Shown: in pieces, positions 37,003 through 46,155 of the stretch
Layout: every line of letters begins with the position of its first letter
How positions within the stretch are numbered: position 1 is the first letter of the stretch
Assembly: GCA_016288775.1 (NCBI GenBank)
Contig: JAEELG010000115.1
Coordinates: forward strand, 1 to 49,520
Source of the DNA: Bacteroidales bacterium
GTDB taxonomy: Bacteria; Bacteroidota; Bacteroidia; Bacteroidales; UBA932
Length of the DNA: 49,520 bases
Direction: 5' to 3'
Program-made: the position numbers and the translations under genes
The notes under the pieces: model-generated
What the model was told of the DNA's origin: nothing
Database searches by the model: none
Seen by the model: only the letters and a program-made list of their open reading frames with translations

Positions 37003-37420
37003 CCTGTTTCTCGCGGTCCTCGTCGGTCACGAAGTCGAACGAGGCGTATTTTTCGATTTCCGAATACCAGTCGAGGACCTTCTTCATATGCGAAACATAG
37101 AAGCGGTCGGCATCGTAATCGGGAATGGCCTTGGCGAAGAAAGCCTGGATGGCTGCGGGAGCGTCCTTGGAAGTAGGGACAGCGGTGCCGGCGTCGGCGG
37201 TCTTCTTCATTGCCGTGAATACTTCGGCCATGCGAAGTTCGCCTTCAGAGGTAAAGATGGCTATGTCGGCAAGGGTTGAAATCTTGCTGTGGGAATCGAA
37301 CATGGTGCGTTTCTTATCGGCCAGGGACTCGGCTATGGCGCCGTTGCGGGCCTGGGCAAGATAAAGATAAAGGCCGCGCTGCCCGGATACGGACAGGATT
37401 TTGGCCAGATCAGTCTTCAT
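36989..37420 (-). CDS. DUF5606 family protein
   Basis: 143 residues, soluble. It opens with LAKILSVSGQRGLYLYLAQARNGAIAESL, which fits the DUF5606 family restricted to Bacteroidota and normally found beside coaE. Function unknown. The start overlaps the coaE stop by four bases (ATGA) and its end overlaps rimO, so it is tightly embedded in the operon. Confidence 0.85.
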   Translation of the reverse strand: MKTDLAKILSVSGQRGLYLYLAQARNGAIAESLADKKRTMFDSHSKISTLADIAIFTSEGELRMAEVFTAMKKTADAGTAVPTSKDAPAAIQAFFAKAIPDYDADRFYVSHMKKVLDWYSEIEKYASFDFVTDEDREKQVEEA

Positions 37421-37935
37421 AATCTCTTTAAAAATTTGTCAATCTTTTTATCCAACGCTTCCGTCGTGGAAGAGTTGCGTATGGTATAATCAATCTTTTC
37501 AGGGTCAAAGCTTTGCAGGCTGTCACGCTCTGCCGCTCTGGGGTTTCTTGCCACCCTGCGGGCGCGCCCGGCGGTTACCAGCAGCACGCTGTCGTAAAGG
37601 CCGTCGAAAACGGGCTTCTGCAGCATAATTGCAGACTCTACGAACGCCAGTTCCGCGGTTTGACGCTCCTTCCATTCGATCAGGTCTGCGGCCAGCAGCG
37701 GATAGACCATGGCCTCCAGTTTCGCGCGCAGGGATGCATCAGCAAAGATTCGACCGAGTTCCGCAAACGGTATCCCGAGTTCGCGCTCTATATCGGTCTT
37801 GAGCCCCGGGACGCTCTCGTACAGCGCTTTGCATCTGGAATCGCAGTCATACACCGGGTATCCCCTGGCTTCCAGTTTCCTGCACACGGTTGACTTGCCA
37901 CCACCGATGGGCCCGGTCACAAGGACGGTATTCAC
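37417..37935 (-). CDS. coaE: Dephospho-CoA kinase
   Basis: 172 residues, slightly shorter than the usual 195-205. P-loop GPIGGGKSTVC, VYDCDSRCKALY and the lid region RARRVARNPRAAERD are visible. It phosphorylates dephospho-CoA at the 3'-hydroxyl in the last step of CoA synthesis. It overlaps ybbR and DUF5606 by four bases each. Confidence 0.94.
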   Translation of the reverse strand: MNTVLVTGPIGGGKSTVCRKLEARGYPVYDCDSRCKALYESVPGLKTDIERELGIPFAELGRIFADASLRAKLEAMVYPLLAADLIEWKERQTAELAFVESAIMLQKPVFDGLYDSVLLVTAGRARRVARNPRAAERDSLQSFDPEKIDYTIRNSSTTEALDKKIDKFLKRL

Positions 37936-38861
37936 TGCGCGTCCTCCCTGACCATGCAGTCAAACACCTCCGGCTCGAGGCGCCAGTCTATCACGTACTG
38001 GGGCAGATTCTCGCAGTGTGCAACACAACGGCCCGATACGGAACTAGCAAAGTCCCTGTAGTCCACGTAAAAGCGCGTTGTCTCCAGCGGATTGCCTTTG
38101 GACGGGAACTGGCAGCGGAATACGGCCAGCGCGGTGGACGGATATGCCGAGAATGTCACTCCGGGAGGAACGTTCCGGACTTCGACCTTGACGTCGGAAC
38201 GTATCTCCACGAAACGGGCCACGTCAAGCGACCAGGTGACCTCCTTCTCAGAAATCCTAAGGCCCTGCGGCTGAACCAGCTTGACCACACCGCTAGCGCT
38301 CTTTGTCAAATCATTGAAACTCAGCGACTTGGTGAGAACGGCATCGATTGTGGCAAGACGCGAGTCATCGCCGTAAACGGTTACAGAATCGGGACGGAGC
38401 TGCATGGGCCCGGCAGCCATGTACTGCGGCTTGAAAGAAGCCGAATAGACGGCTTTCACCGGCACGGTCCTGCAGTTCTCGGGCGCGAACTCGAAGGTGT
38501 AGTTCTGGTTGAGGAAAGTGAGCAGCGTAACGCCCTCGCCGAATATGTCGGAGGCGTATTTGGCCATCTCGGCTGCGGAGACCACGTAACGGTCATCGCC
38601 TGACCAGACCAGGTCCTCGGCGTGTATGTCCACGGTGATGTCGCGGCCGTCGTGCTTGAGACGCAGCAGGCGGAAGCCGGTGGCCGAGCAGCGTGCGCTT
38701 ACGGTCACGGCTTCGCGGGCTGTCTCCGCGCGTCCTTTGATGCCGCTATGGGCGACAACCGACATGTACACCACCCCCGCATATTCCTGCGAAAGGTTGT
38801 GTACCAGCCAGATGCTCGCCGAGAGCAGCAGGCACAGGATGAACTGGGTCCAGCGCTTCAA
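37932..38861 (-). CDS. YbbR-domain membrane protein
   Basis: 309 residues with one N-terminal membrane segment (FILCLLLSASIWLVHNL) and a large extracytoplasmic beta-rich part with YbbR-like repeats (GAVLTKSLSF-type strands, PDSVTVYGDDSRLATIDAVLTKSLS). In Firmicutes the related CdaR regulates cyclic-di-AMP synthesis; whether that holds here is unknown. Its place between yajC and coaE is the conserved Bacteroidota order. Confidence 0.85.
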   Translation of the reverse strand: MKRWTQFILCLLLSASIWLVHNLSQEYAGVVYMSVVAHSGIKGRAETAREAVTVSARCSATGFRLLRLKHDGRDITVDIHAEDLVWSGDDRYVVSAAEMAKYASDIFGEGVTLLTFLNQNYTFEFAPENCRTVPVKAVYSASFKPQYMAAGPMQLRPDSVTVYGDDSRLATIDAVLTKSLSFNDLTKSASGVVKLVQPQGLRISEKEVTWSLDVARFVEIRSDVKVEVRNVPPGVTFSAYPSTALAVFRCQFPSKGNPLETTRFYVDYRDFASSVSGRCVAHCENLPQYVIDWRLEPEVFDCMVREDAQ

Positions 38862-38864
38862 GGA

Positions 38865-39266
38865 TTACTTCTGGTATTCGTCTTTCTTCTCTTCCTTGGC
38901 GGGCTTTTCCTCGGCCTTGGGAGCGGGTTTCTCTTCGGGCCTCACCACGGCATTGGGGTCGGCCTGCACGGAAGACTTGTCGACACGGAGTTTCACGTCG
39001 CCGTCAACCCTCAGAAGGAGGTAGCGCTCGTTCTCCTTGACTTCGGCCACGGTGCCGTAGATACCACCGGCAGTGACCACCTTGTCACCCTTCTTGAGGC
39101 CCTTGCGGAATTCCTCGAGTTTCTTCTGCTCCTTGCGCTGGGGCCTGATCATGAAAAGCCACATAACCGCAAAGATAAGGATAAGCATGATCCACATCAT
39201 GCCGCCACCACCCTGGCCGGCGGCGGGTGCCGCAGCCTGAAGTGCGAAAATAAGAATGTTGTTCAT
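38865..39266 (-). CDS. yajC: Preprotein translocase subunit YajC
   Basis: 133 residues with a single N-terminal membrane helix (GGMMWIMLILIFAVMWLFMIRPQRKEQKKL) and the cytoplasmic KGDKVVTAGGIYGTVAEV motif. The C-terminal tail is rich in Lys, Glu, Pro and Ala (about 105-133) and looks disordered. YajC associates with SecDF in protein export. It starts 9 bases after the nusB stop. Confidence 0.95.
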   Translation of the reverse strand: MNNILIFALQAAAPAAGQGGGGMMWIMLILIFAVMWLFMIRPQRKEQKKLEEFRKGLKKGDKVVTAGGIYGTVAEVKENERYLLLRVDGDVKLRVDKSSVQADPNAVVRPEEKPAPKAEEKPAKEEKKDEYQK

Positions 39267-39275
39267 AATAAAGCG

Positions 39276-40193
39276 TTATTTTTTGTTTATCAGTTTATCC
39301 AATACTCCGTTCACGAATGCGCGGCTCTCCGGGGTGCTGTAATACTTGGAGATTTCCACGAATTCGTTTATGGTCGTGCGATAGTCGATGCTGGGGAAGG
39401 CGTCCGCCTCGGCCAGGCCGCAGATGATGAGGGCCAGGTCGGTGGCGCAGATGCGGCCGGTATCCCATTTGGGGGTGACGTCCGAGACCATCTGATAGTA
39501 ACGGTCGTAGTTGCGGCACGCAGTCTTCAGCAGGTTGAACACGAATGCGCGGTCGCTGTCCTTGCCTTCGGAACCGGGCATCTCGCTCATGAACAGCTCG
39601 GGAAGCGCCCACGGCTTGCCTTTGCCTATGCTCTCCATAGTGCGGCAGCACCAGCTGAGTGCGTATTCGAGTTCATCGTTCCAGTAGATGGAAATGTCCT
39701 CCAGGATGTCTTCCAGTTCGGGGTTGTCGGGGAATTCCTCTTCGTAGATACGGGAGAATAGGGCCGCGTCTTCGGCAAGGGACGAACCGGGCGATGCCAG
39801 ATACTCCTTGAACCATTCGCGGCTGCGTATGCTGTCGTACAGGTGCCTGAGGAACATGTCGTCGTTCTCCCAGGAGAGCTTTTTCTTCTTGACCAGCTTG
39901 TTGAAATCGGGATCGCCAGCGAACAGCGGGGCGACGGCGTTCTCGGCGAACTTCATGTTGGGGTTCAGTTCCTCCTCGGTAGGGTTGAACTTGCTGCGGG
40001 CGGCCTCGATGCGGGCCCTGGCCTCTTCAGTGAGGGGTGCGGCTACCGCCAGCAGGAACAGATAAAGATCCCTCGTGGCCTCACAGGAGCTCTGGAGCTC
40101 GTGCTCTGCGTCAGCCAAAGACATGGACGGATTCTCGACACGCGAATAAACGGCTTTGAATGCCTTTATTCTGAGGATTCTTCTGTTCAGCAT
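39276..40193 (-). CDS. nusB: Transcription antitermination factor NusB (long form)
   Basis: 305 residues from MLNRRILRIKAFKAVYS; an open extension to 40271 runs through the promoter and is rejected. E. coli NusB has about 139 residues; the Bacteroidota form is longer, with the NusB fold mainly in the C-terminal half (TPKWDTGRICATDLALIICGLAEADAFPSIDYRTTINEFVEISKYYSTPESRAFVNGVLD). It binds boxA RNA with S10 in rRNA transcription antitermination. It heads the operon yajC-ybbR-coaE-DUF5606-rimO. Confidence 0.92.
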   Translation of the reverse strand: MLNRRILRIKAFKAVYSRVENPSMSLADAEHELQSSCEATRDLYLFLLAVAAPLTEEARARIEAARSKFNPTEEELNPNMKFAENAVAPLFAGDPDFNKLVKKKKLSWENDDMFLRHLYDSIRSREWFKEYLASPGSSLAEDAALFSRIYEEEFPDNPELEDILEDISIYWNDELEYALSWCCRTMESIGKGKPWALPELFMSEMPGSEGKDSDRAFVFNLLKTACRNYDRYYQMVSDVTPKWDTGRICATDLALIICGLAEADAFPSIDYRTTINEFVEISKYYSTPESRAFVNGVLDKLINKK

Positions 40194-40216
40194 AGATTTC
40201 AAACAAATTTTCTTGC

Positions 40217-40224
40217 AAAGATAA
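40217..40224 (-). promoter_or_regulatory. -7 promoter box for the nusB operon
   Basis: The minus strand reads TATCTTTG, matching TAnnTTTG, 23 bases before the nusB ATG. Confidence 0.6.
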
Positions 40225-40247
40225 CACGTAATCTGAGAAAAAATTCT

Positions 40248-40255
40248 ATTTTTGC
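40248..40255 (+). promoter_or_regulatory. -7 promoter box for the PUR-family gene
   Basis: TATTTTTG matches TAnnTTTG, 44 bases before the ATG at 40300 and 23 bases from the opposing nusB box. Confidence 0.6.
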
Positions 40256-40299
40256 ATAAATCAACACACAATTTTTTAATAGTTAGACTAGTTGTTAGT

Positions 40300-40635
40300 A
40301 TGTACAGAGACGAATACGATTCACAATCCTACATGGACCGCACTTCGGAAGACGTGTACTCCAAACCCGTGAGGGCCGGAAAGCGCACTTATTTCTTTGA
40401 CGTGAAAGCGACAAAGGGCAACAATGACTTTTTCCTGACCATTACGGAAAGCAAGCGTCGCAACAACCCCGACGGGACTTATGCATACGACAAGCACAAG
40501 ATCTTCCTGTACAAGGAGGATTTTGAAAAGTTCAAAGAGGGTCTTGACGAAGCAATCACTTACATCAAGGACACCTGCTTCCATGGGGAAATTCCCGTGC
40601 GCAATCAGGACAGCGTAGAATTCGAAGACCTTTAG
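40300..40635 (+). CDS. PUR-alpha-like DNA/RNA-binding protein (DUF3276)
   Basis: 111 residues from MYRDEYDSQSY. The PUR repeat core is visible (VRAGKRTYFFDVKATKGNNDFFLTITESKRR, YAYDKHKIFLYKEDFEKFKEGL). Bacterial PUR proteins are small, dimerise and bind single-stranded nucleic acid; the physiological role in Bacteroidota is not established. Its TAG stop overlaps the GTG start of the next gene. Confidence 0.92.
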   Translation: MYRDEYDSQSYMDRTSEDVYSKPVRAGKRTYFFDVKATKGNNDFFLTITESKRRNNPDGTYAYDKHKIFLYKEDFEKFKEGLDEAITYIKDTCFHGEIPVRNQDSVEFEDL

Positions 40636-41903
40636 TGATACTACTCAGGAACATAGAAATCGACGGGACCTCCCGTGACGTACTCATTCACAAGGGCGTG
40701 ATTTCCCGGATAGCGCCCTCCGGAAGCAGCCTGGAGTGGAATCTGGCTGGCGACGTGGAGATGATGGATTGCAGCGGCAAGGTCGCAGTCCCCGGCTTCA
40801 TCAACATGCATACCCATGCCGGCATGACGCTCATGCGCGGCGTGGGCGAAGACATGGTCTTCCAGGACTGGATCCGCAACATCTGGGCAATCGAAGAGAA
40901 ATTCGACGCCGACTTCGTATACTGGAGCACCAAGGTGGCCTGCATCGAGATGCTCCGCACCGGCACCACCACTTTCAACGACCAGTACTGGTTCTTCCCT
41001 TCCGCCCACCAGGCCGCAAGCGAAATGGGCGTGCGGCACGCCATGGGCTACGACATGATCGACCGCGGCGACCCCGCCGAAGCCGAGCGCGAGAAGGAGC
41101 AGTGTACCCGATGGTATGAGCGCAGCCGCGATTTCGCCAAAGGCGGCGGCATTTACCAGCTGGCCTTCCATGCCATTTATTCCGTCAGCGAGGACCTCAT
41201 CAAGTGGACCTCCGACTTCGCCAAGAAGCATGGCCTCAACCTTCACATCCACCTTTCCGAAACACTGAAGGAAGTGGAGGACTGCAAGGCGGCCCACGGC
41301 GGTCTCACCCCCGTGGAATACCTTGACGAACTGGGCGTCCTGGGCCCCGACCTTCTTGCCGCCCACACCCTGTGGCTAAGCCCGCACGACATAGAGTTGC
41401 TGGCGGCCCGCGGCGTCCACTGCGTCCACAACATCAACTCCAACGCCAAGCTCTCGTCGGGCTACAGGTTCCTCTACAACGAGATGCGAGACGCCGGCAT
41501 CAACATATGCCTGGGTACGGACGGATGCGCTTCCTCCAACAACCTCGACATGCTGGAGGCGATGAAAACTTCCGCCCTGTTCCAGAAAGCATGGCGCAAC
41601 GACCCCAAGGCCATGCCGCTGGAGGAACTGATTACCATGGCAACTGCGAACGGCGCCAAAGCGCTTAAACTCAACACCGGCCGCCTCGAAGAAGGGGCAA
41701 TGGCCGACCTCAGCATAGTCGACACCGACAATTCCTTCTTCCTCTCCCCCGGCTCGTTCCTGGCCAATTTCATCTATTCCGCCCATTCCGACTGCATCGA
41801 TTCCGTTATTTGCGGAGGCAAGTTCGTGATGCGGCACCGCGAAATCGAAGGCGAGAAGGAAATACTGGAAGAAGCACGGAAACAAATAACCAGAATGCTA
41901 TAA
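40635..41903 (+). CDS. Amidohydrolase: MTA/SAH/5'-deoxyadenosine deaminase type
   Basis: 422 residues using a GTG start that overlaps the preceding stop (TAGTG). The metal-binding HxH is in NMHTHAGMTLMRG, and further ligands are in HIHLSET and GTDGCASSNN. The HNINSNAKLSSG stretch is typical of the TrzA/ATZ-like deaminases that convert S-adenosylhomocysteine, methylthioadenosine or 5'-deoxyadenosine to inosine forms. The purine nucleoside phosphorylase that follows after 4 bases could then split the product to hypoxanthine. Exact substrate preference cannot be read from sequence. Confidence 0.9.
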   Translation: MILLRNIEIDGTSRDVLIHKGVISRIAPSGSSLEWNLAGDVEMMDCSGKVAVPGFINMHTHAGMTLMRGVGEDMVFQDWIRNIWAIEEKFDADFVYWSTKVACIEMLRTGTTTFNDQYWFFPSAHQAASEMGVRHAMGYDMIDRGDPAEAEREKEQCTRWYERSRDFAKGGGIYQLAFHAIYSVSEDLIKWTSDFAKKHGLNLHIHLSETLKEVEDCKAAHGGLTPVEYLDELGVLGPDLLAAHTLWLSPHDIELLAARGVHCVHNINSNAKLSSGYRFLYNEMRDAGINICLGTDGCASSNNLDMLEAMKTSALFQKAWRNDPKAMPLEELITMATANGAKALKLNTGRLEEGAMADLSIVDTDNSFFLSPGSFLANFIYSAHSDCIDSVICGGKFVMRHREIEGEKEILEEARKQITRML

Positions 41904-41907
41904 CACT

Positions 41908-42735
41908 ATGGACGAAAGAGCAGCAAGAATCAACCACGCAGCGAGATACATCAAATCTTGCATCGGACCGGAGGTCCCGAAGATCGGCATCGTTCTGGGC
42001 AGCGGCCTTGGCAAACTTGCCGAGCAGATCAAGGATCCAGTCATCATCCCCTACAAGGAAGTTCCTGAATTCCCGATGTCAACTGCCGTCGGACACAAGG
42101 GCAACTTTATCTATGGCGACCTCGGAGGCAAGAAAGTCATTGCCATGCAGGGGCGCCTTCACTATTATGAAGGCTACCCCATGGAACTCGTCACCCTGGG
42201 CGTCCGCGTAATGAAGACCCTGGGCATTGAATTCCTGTTCGTTTCCAACGCCGCCGGAGGCACCAACATCGAGTACCACGTGGGCGACCTGGTGATCATC
42301 AAGGACCACATCAACATGATGCCCAATCCGCTCATCGGCCCCAATCTCGAGGAATTCGGTCCCCGCTTCCCCGATATGACATGCGCCTATGACCTTGAGC
42401 TCCAGCAGCTTGCCGAAAGGCTCGGAATCCAGATGGGTATCAATCTGAAGAAGGGCGTTTACTTCGGCAGCACGGGCCCGACCTACGAGACTCCCGCCGA
42501 AATCCGCTTCTTCCGCGAAGTCGGAGCGGACCTTGTGGGCATGTCCACCATTCCAGAGGTCATCGTGGCCCGCCACTGCGGCATCCGCGTCTTCGGCATG
42601 TCCGTCGTGACCAACGAAGCCAACAGCCGCAACGTTCCCCGCAACTTCAACGACGGCGACGACGTCGTCAAGCAGGCCGGAATCGCCGCCGACTTCATGT
42701 CGGAGCTCTTCCGCCGCATGATCGAGGAACTGTAG
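41908..42735 (+). CDS. Purine nucleoside phosphorylase (trimeric, PNP-I)
   Basis: 275 residues, the usual trimeric PNP size. Motifs visible are GIVLGSGLGKLAE (phosphate site), MQGRLHYYEGY, VSNAAGGTN, GSTGPTYETPAEIRFFREVGADLVGMST and the base-binding VVTNEANS. It cleaves (deoxy)inosine and guanosine with phosphate. Coupled expression with the preceding deaminase suggests purine salvage from adenosine-type compounds. The stop abuts the convergent uvrB stop without a spacer. Confidence 0.95.
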   Translation: MDERAARINHAARYIKSCIGPEVPKIGIVLGSGLGKLAEQIKDPVIIPYKEVPEFPMSTAVGHKGNFIYGDLGGKKVIAMQGRLHYYEGYPMELVTLGVRVMKTLGIEFLFVSNAAGGTNIEYHVGDLVIIKDHINMMPNPLIGPNLEEFGPRFPDMTCAYDLELQQLAERLGIQMGINLKKGVYFGSTGPTYETPAEIRFFREVGADLVGMSTIPEVIVARHCGIRVFGMSVVTNEANSRNVPRNFNDGDDVVKQAGIAADFMSELFRRMIEEL

Positions 42736-44910
42736 CTATTTGTCCTTCCAGACTTTTAGATACTGCTGGAGAGCCCACATCTCATCGCGATAGCGAGCCG
42801 CCGCGGGGAAATCGAGATCCGCGGCGGATTTTTTCATCCGTGCGCGGTCTTCGGCAATCATCTTTTCTATCTGGGCACGCGACATGGAGCGGATGACGGG
42901 GTCCTGAAGTACGGCGGCGAGGTCGGCACGCACGAAACCGTCATCGTAGGCGGCTCCCTTTTCGCGAACAGCGTCGTGGCCGAAGCCGACAACGACGTTC
43001 CCGCGTCCGAGGTCGGAAGGATTGGGCACGTAGACAGGCGCGTCGTAGGAGTTTGCCGCGGAAACGCGCCCCGTAGTGCCGCCGGCAAGCTTTCCGTACA
43101 CCGGTTTCACGCCTCCTAGTTCGGAGGCAAGGGCGTTGCTGCGGGTTTCGACCTGACGCGGCGTGATGCCGTGCATCTTGTTGTATGCTATCTGCTTGGA
43201 ACGCCGGCGCTCGGTTTCGCGTATGGTCTGCTCCATGGAAGGAGTGATACTATCGGCGTACATTATAACGAGCCCGTGGATGTTGCGGGCGGCGCGGCCC
43301 GCTGTCTGAGTAAGCGCTCGGCCAGTCCTTAAGAAGCCCTCCTTGTCGGCGTCCAGTATCGCCACCAGCGATACGGAGGGGATATCGAGCCCCTCGCGGA
43401 GCAGGTTAACACCCACCAGCACGTCAAAGAGGCCGTGCTTGAAGTCTTCGATTATCTCCACGCGCTCGGTGGTGTCCACGTCGGAGTGTATGTATCGGAC
43501 GCGTATGCCTATGCGCCGCAGGTACTCGTCAAGCTCCTCTGCCATGCGCTTGGTAAGGGTGGTGACCAGCACGCGCTCGTCGTCCTCGGCACGCTTGCGT
43601 ATCTCCTCCACCAGGTCGTCCACCTGTCCCTCCACCGGACGCACCTCGATGGGCGGGTCCAGCAGGCCGGTGGGACGCACCACCTGCTCCACCACAAGGC
43701 CTCCTGACTTCTCCAGTTCGTAATCGGCGGGGGTGGCGCTCACGTACACCGTCTGCCCCGTAAGTGCTTCGAACTCATCGAATTTGAGGGGACGGTTGTC
43801 GGACGCGGCGGGAAGGCGGAATCCGTACTCCACCAGCACGCTCTTGCGGGAGTGGTCGCCGCCGTACATGGCGCGCACCTGCGGCAGCGTCACGTGGCTC
43901 TCGTCGATGAAAGTGATGAAGTCCTTGGGGAAATAATCCAGCAGACAGAAGGGGCGCTCCCCCTCCTTGCGGCCGTCGAAGTAGCGGGAGTAGTTCTCGA
44001 TTCCGGGGCAGTAGCCCATTTCCTTTATCATCTCCAGGTCGTACTCGACGCGCTGCTTGAGGCGCTTGGCCTCCAGATTCTTGTCGATGGACTCGAAGAA
44101 TGCGATCTGCTTCACCAGGTCGTCCTGGATGGCGCTCACGGCCGCAATGGAGCGTTCGCGAGTGGTGACGAAGTTCGTCGCCGGGCAGATGCTCACACGG
44201 TCGATTTCTTCGATGTGCGCGCCTGTGACGGGGTCGATGAGGCTGAGGCCGTCCACCTCGTCGCCGAAGAACTCTATGCGCACGGCTTCGTCGGCTCCGC
44301 CCAGGAATACGTCGATGATGTCGCCGTGCACGCGGAAGGTTCCGCGCTTGAAATCCGTCTCGGTGCGGCTGTAGAGGGCGTCCACAAGCTTGTACAGCAG
44401 GCCAGTGAGGGTGCGCCTCTCCCCTTTCGACACCTCGATGGTCTGAGCGTGGAAGTCCTCCGGATTGCCTATGCCGTACAGACAGCTTACGCTGGAGACC
44501 ACGATTACGTCGCGACGGCCGCTCATCAGCGCGGAGGCCGCGGAAAGCCGCAGCTTTTCGATCTGGTCGTTGATGCTCAGGTCTTTCTCGATATAGGTGT
44601 CAGTGGTAGGGATGTACGCCTCAGGCTGGTAATAGTCGTAATAGGAGACGAAATACTCCACCGCGTTGTGCGGGAAGAAGGATTTGAACTCGCCGTAGAG
44701 CTGCGCCGCGAGCGTCTTGTTGTGGCTGAGAATCAGCGCAGGGCGTTGCAGACGCTCGATTACGCCGGCCATCGTGAAGGTCTTGCCGGAGCCGGTCACG
44801 CCCAGCAGGGTGACGTCGCTCACGCCTTCGCGCAGAGCCGCGCAGAGGCCGTCGATAGCCTCCGGCTGGTCGCCGGCAGGCTTGTATTCGGATTCGAGGA
44901 CAAATTTCAT
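42736..44910 (-). CDS. uvrB: Excinuclease ABC subunit B
   Basis: 724 residues from [19 protein letters not shown]; a frame open further upstream to 45786 is antisense to the next gene and rejected. Helicase motifs include [10 protein letters not shown] (Walker A), the beta-hairpin [32 protein letters not shown] and the QTAGRAARN motif VI. The C-terminal UVR domain (about 675-720, [20 protein letters not shown]) contacts UvrC. It verifies damage in nucleotide excision repair. It is slightly longer than E. coli UvrB (673). Confidence 0.97.
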   Translation of the reverse strand: MKFVLESEYKPAGDQPEAIDGLCAALREGVSDVTLLGVTGSGKTFTMAGVIERLQRPALILSHNKTLAAQLYGEFKSFFPHNAVEYFVSYYDYYQPEAYIPTTDTYIEKDLSINDQIEKLRLSAASALMSGRRDVIVVSSVSCLYGIGNPEDFHAQTIEVSKGERRTLTGLLYKLVDALYSRTETDFKRGTFRVHGDIIDVFLGGADEAVRIEFFGDEVDGLSLIDPVTGAHIEEIDRVSICPATNFVTTRERSIAAVSAIQDDLVKQIAFFESIDKNLEAKRLKQRVEYDLEMIKEMGYCPGIENYSRYFDGRKEGERPFCLLDYFPKDFITFIDESHVTLPQVRAMYGGDHSRKSVLVEYGFRLPAASDNRPLKFDEFEALTGQTVYVSATPADYELEKSGGLVVEQVVRPTGLLDPPIEVRPVEGQVDDLVEEIRKRAEDDERVLVTTLTKRMAEELDEYLRRIGIRVRYIHSDVDTTERVEIIEDFKHGLFDVLVGVNLLREGLDIPSVSLVAILDADKEGFLRTGRALTQTAGRAARNIHGLVIMYADSITPSMEQTIRETERRRSKQIAYNKMHGITPRQVETRSNALASELGGVKPVYGKLAGGTTGRVSAANSYDAPVYVPNPSDLGRGNVVVGFGHDAVREKGAAYDDGFVRADLAAVLQDPVIRSMSRAQIEKMIAEDRARMKKSAADLDFPAAARYRDEMWALQQYLKVWKDK

Positions 44911-44919
44911 TTTACGTCG

Positions 44920-44927
44920 CGAATATA
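44920..44927 (-). promoter_or_regulatory. Weak -7 promoter box for uvrB
   Basis: The minus strand reads TATATTCG, one mismatch to TAnnTTTG, 9 bases before the uvrB ATG. A transcript from here would have almost no leader. Confidence 0.4.
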
Positions 44928-44940
44928 CGCATTCTTTTGT

Positions 44941-44948
44941 TATATTTG
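44941..44948 (+). promoter_or_regulatory. -7 promoter box for the cofE-like gene
   Basis: TATATTTG matches TAnnTTTG and ends 4 bases before the ATG, implying a leaderless or nearly leaderless mRNA. Confidence 0.55.
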
Positions 44949-44952
44949 TCGT

Positions 44953-46155
44953 ATGAAAACTTTCGAACGTAAAGTGGGTACGGTTTCCAGAGGAATCAGG
45001 TGCCCCATCATCCGCCAGGGCGACAATCTCGCCGAAATCGCAGTCAACAGTGTTCTTGAAGCCTCCCGTGACGAAGGCTTTCCCCTGCATGACCGCGACG
45101 TCATCGCAATAACCGAATCGGTGGTCGCACGCTCCCAGGGCAACTACGCAAAGATCGGCGACATAGCGGCTGACGTTCGAGCCAAGACCGGCGGCGGCAC
45201 GGTGGGCGTTATCTTTCCCATCCTTTCCCGCAACCGTTTCGCCATCTGCCTCCGCGGCATAGCCGGAGGATGCAAAAAGGTGGTTCTCATGCTGAGCTAC
45301 CCCTCCGACGAAGTGGGCAACGCCCTGGTCAGCTGGGACCAGGTGGACGATGCAGGAGTCAACCCTTATTCCGACGTACTTGACGAGCAGCGCTACCGCA
45401 GCCTTTTCGGGTCCAATCCCCACGAGTTCACCGGTGTGGACTACGTTTCCTACTACCGCGAAATCATAGAGCAGAGCGGCGCCGAAGCGCAGATTGTCTT
45501 CGCCAACCGGCCCAAGACCATACTCGAATACACAGACACCGTTATCGCCTGCGACATACACACCCGCAAGCGCACTAAGAGGATACTCCGCGACGCCGGC
45601 GCCCGCGTGGTACTCGGACTCGACGACATACTCAACGCTCCCGTGAGCGGCAGCGGATTCAATGAGAAATACGGACTGCTCGGCTCCAACAAGGCAACTG
45701 AAGAGACCGTCAAGCTCTTCCCCAACGAGTGCCGCGCCCTTGTACTCGAGGTCCAGAAACGCATACTCGAAGCCACCGGCAAACACGTGGAGGTAATGGT
45801 CTACGGCGACGGAGCCTTCAAGGACCCCCAGGGCAAGATTTGGGAGCTCGCTGATCCCGTGGTCTCCCCCGGCTTCACCGACGGTCTTATCGGCACGCCC
45901 AACGAGCTCAAGCTCAAATATCTGGCCGACAACGACTTCGCCGCCCTAAGCGGAGAGGCGCTGCGCGATGCCATTTCCGCATCCATCAAGGCCAAGGACG
46001 CCGACCTCAAGGGCCGCATGGTATCCGAGGGCACCACGCCCCGCCAGCTCACCGACCTCATCGGTTCGCTCTGCGACCTTACATCCGGCTCCGGCGACAA
46101 GGGTACGCCCATCGTTCTGGTACAGGGTTATTTCGACAATTACACAACGGCGTGA
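44953..46155 (+). CDS. CofE-like (coenzyme F420-0:L-glutamate ligase domain) protein
   Basis: 400 residues from [12 protein letters not shown]. The region [27 protein letters not shown]...[18 protein letters not shown] resembles the CofE ligase fold, with acidic metal-site candidates in the [13 protein letters not shown] and [19 protein letters not shown] stretches. CofE adds glutamates to coenzyme F420, but Bacteroidota are not known to make F420, so the true acceptor is unknown. It overlaps the downstream RelA/SpoT gene by four bases (GTGA), so both are probably translated together. The frame open upstream to 43852 is antisense to uvrB. Confidence 0.8.
   Translation: MKTFERKVGTVSRGIRCPIIRQGDNLAEIAVNSVLEASRDEGFPLHDRDVIAITESVVARSQGNYAKIGDIAADVRAKTGGGTVGVIFPILSRNRFAICLRGIAGGCKKVVLMLSYPSDEVGNALVSWDQVDDAGVNPYSDVLDEQRYRSLFGSNPHEFTGVDYVSYYREIIEQSGAEAQIVFANRPKTILEYTDTVIACDIHTRKRTKRILRDAGARVVLGLDDILNAPVSGSGFNEKYGLLGSNKATEETVKLFPNECRALVLEVQKRILEATGKHVEVMVYGDGAFKDPQGKIWELADPVVSPGFTDGLIGTPNELKLKYLADNDFAALSGEALRDAISASIKAKDADLKGRMVSEGTTPRQLTDLIGSLCDLTSGSGDKGTPIVLVQGYFDNYTTA

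Noticed and set aside
43852..44952. N-terminal extension of the cofE-like protein
   Set aside because: Antisense to uvrB; homology starts at 44953 right after a -7 box.
44911..45786. N-terminal extension of UvrB by 292 residues
   Set aside because: The extension is antisense to the cofE-like gene and UvrB homology begins at [19 protein letters not shown]; start set at 44910.
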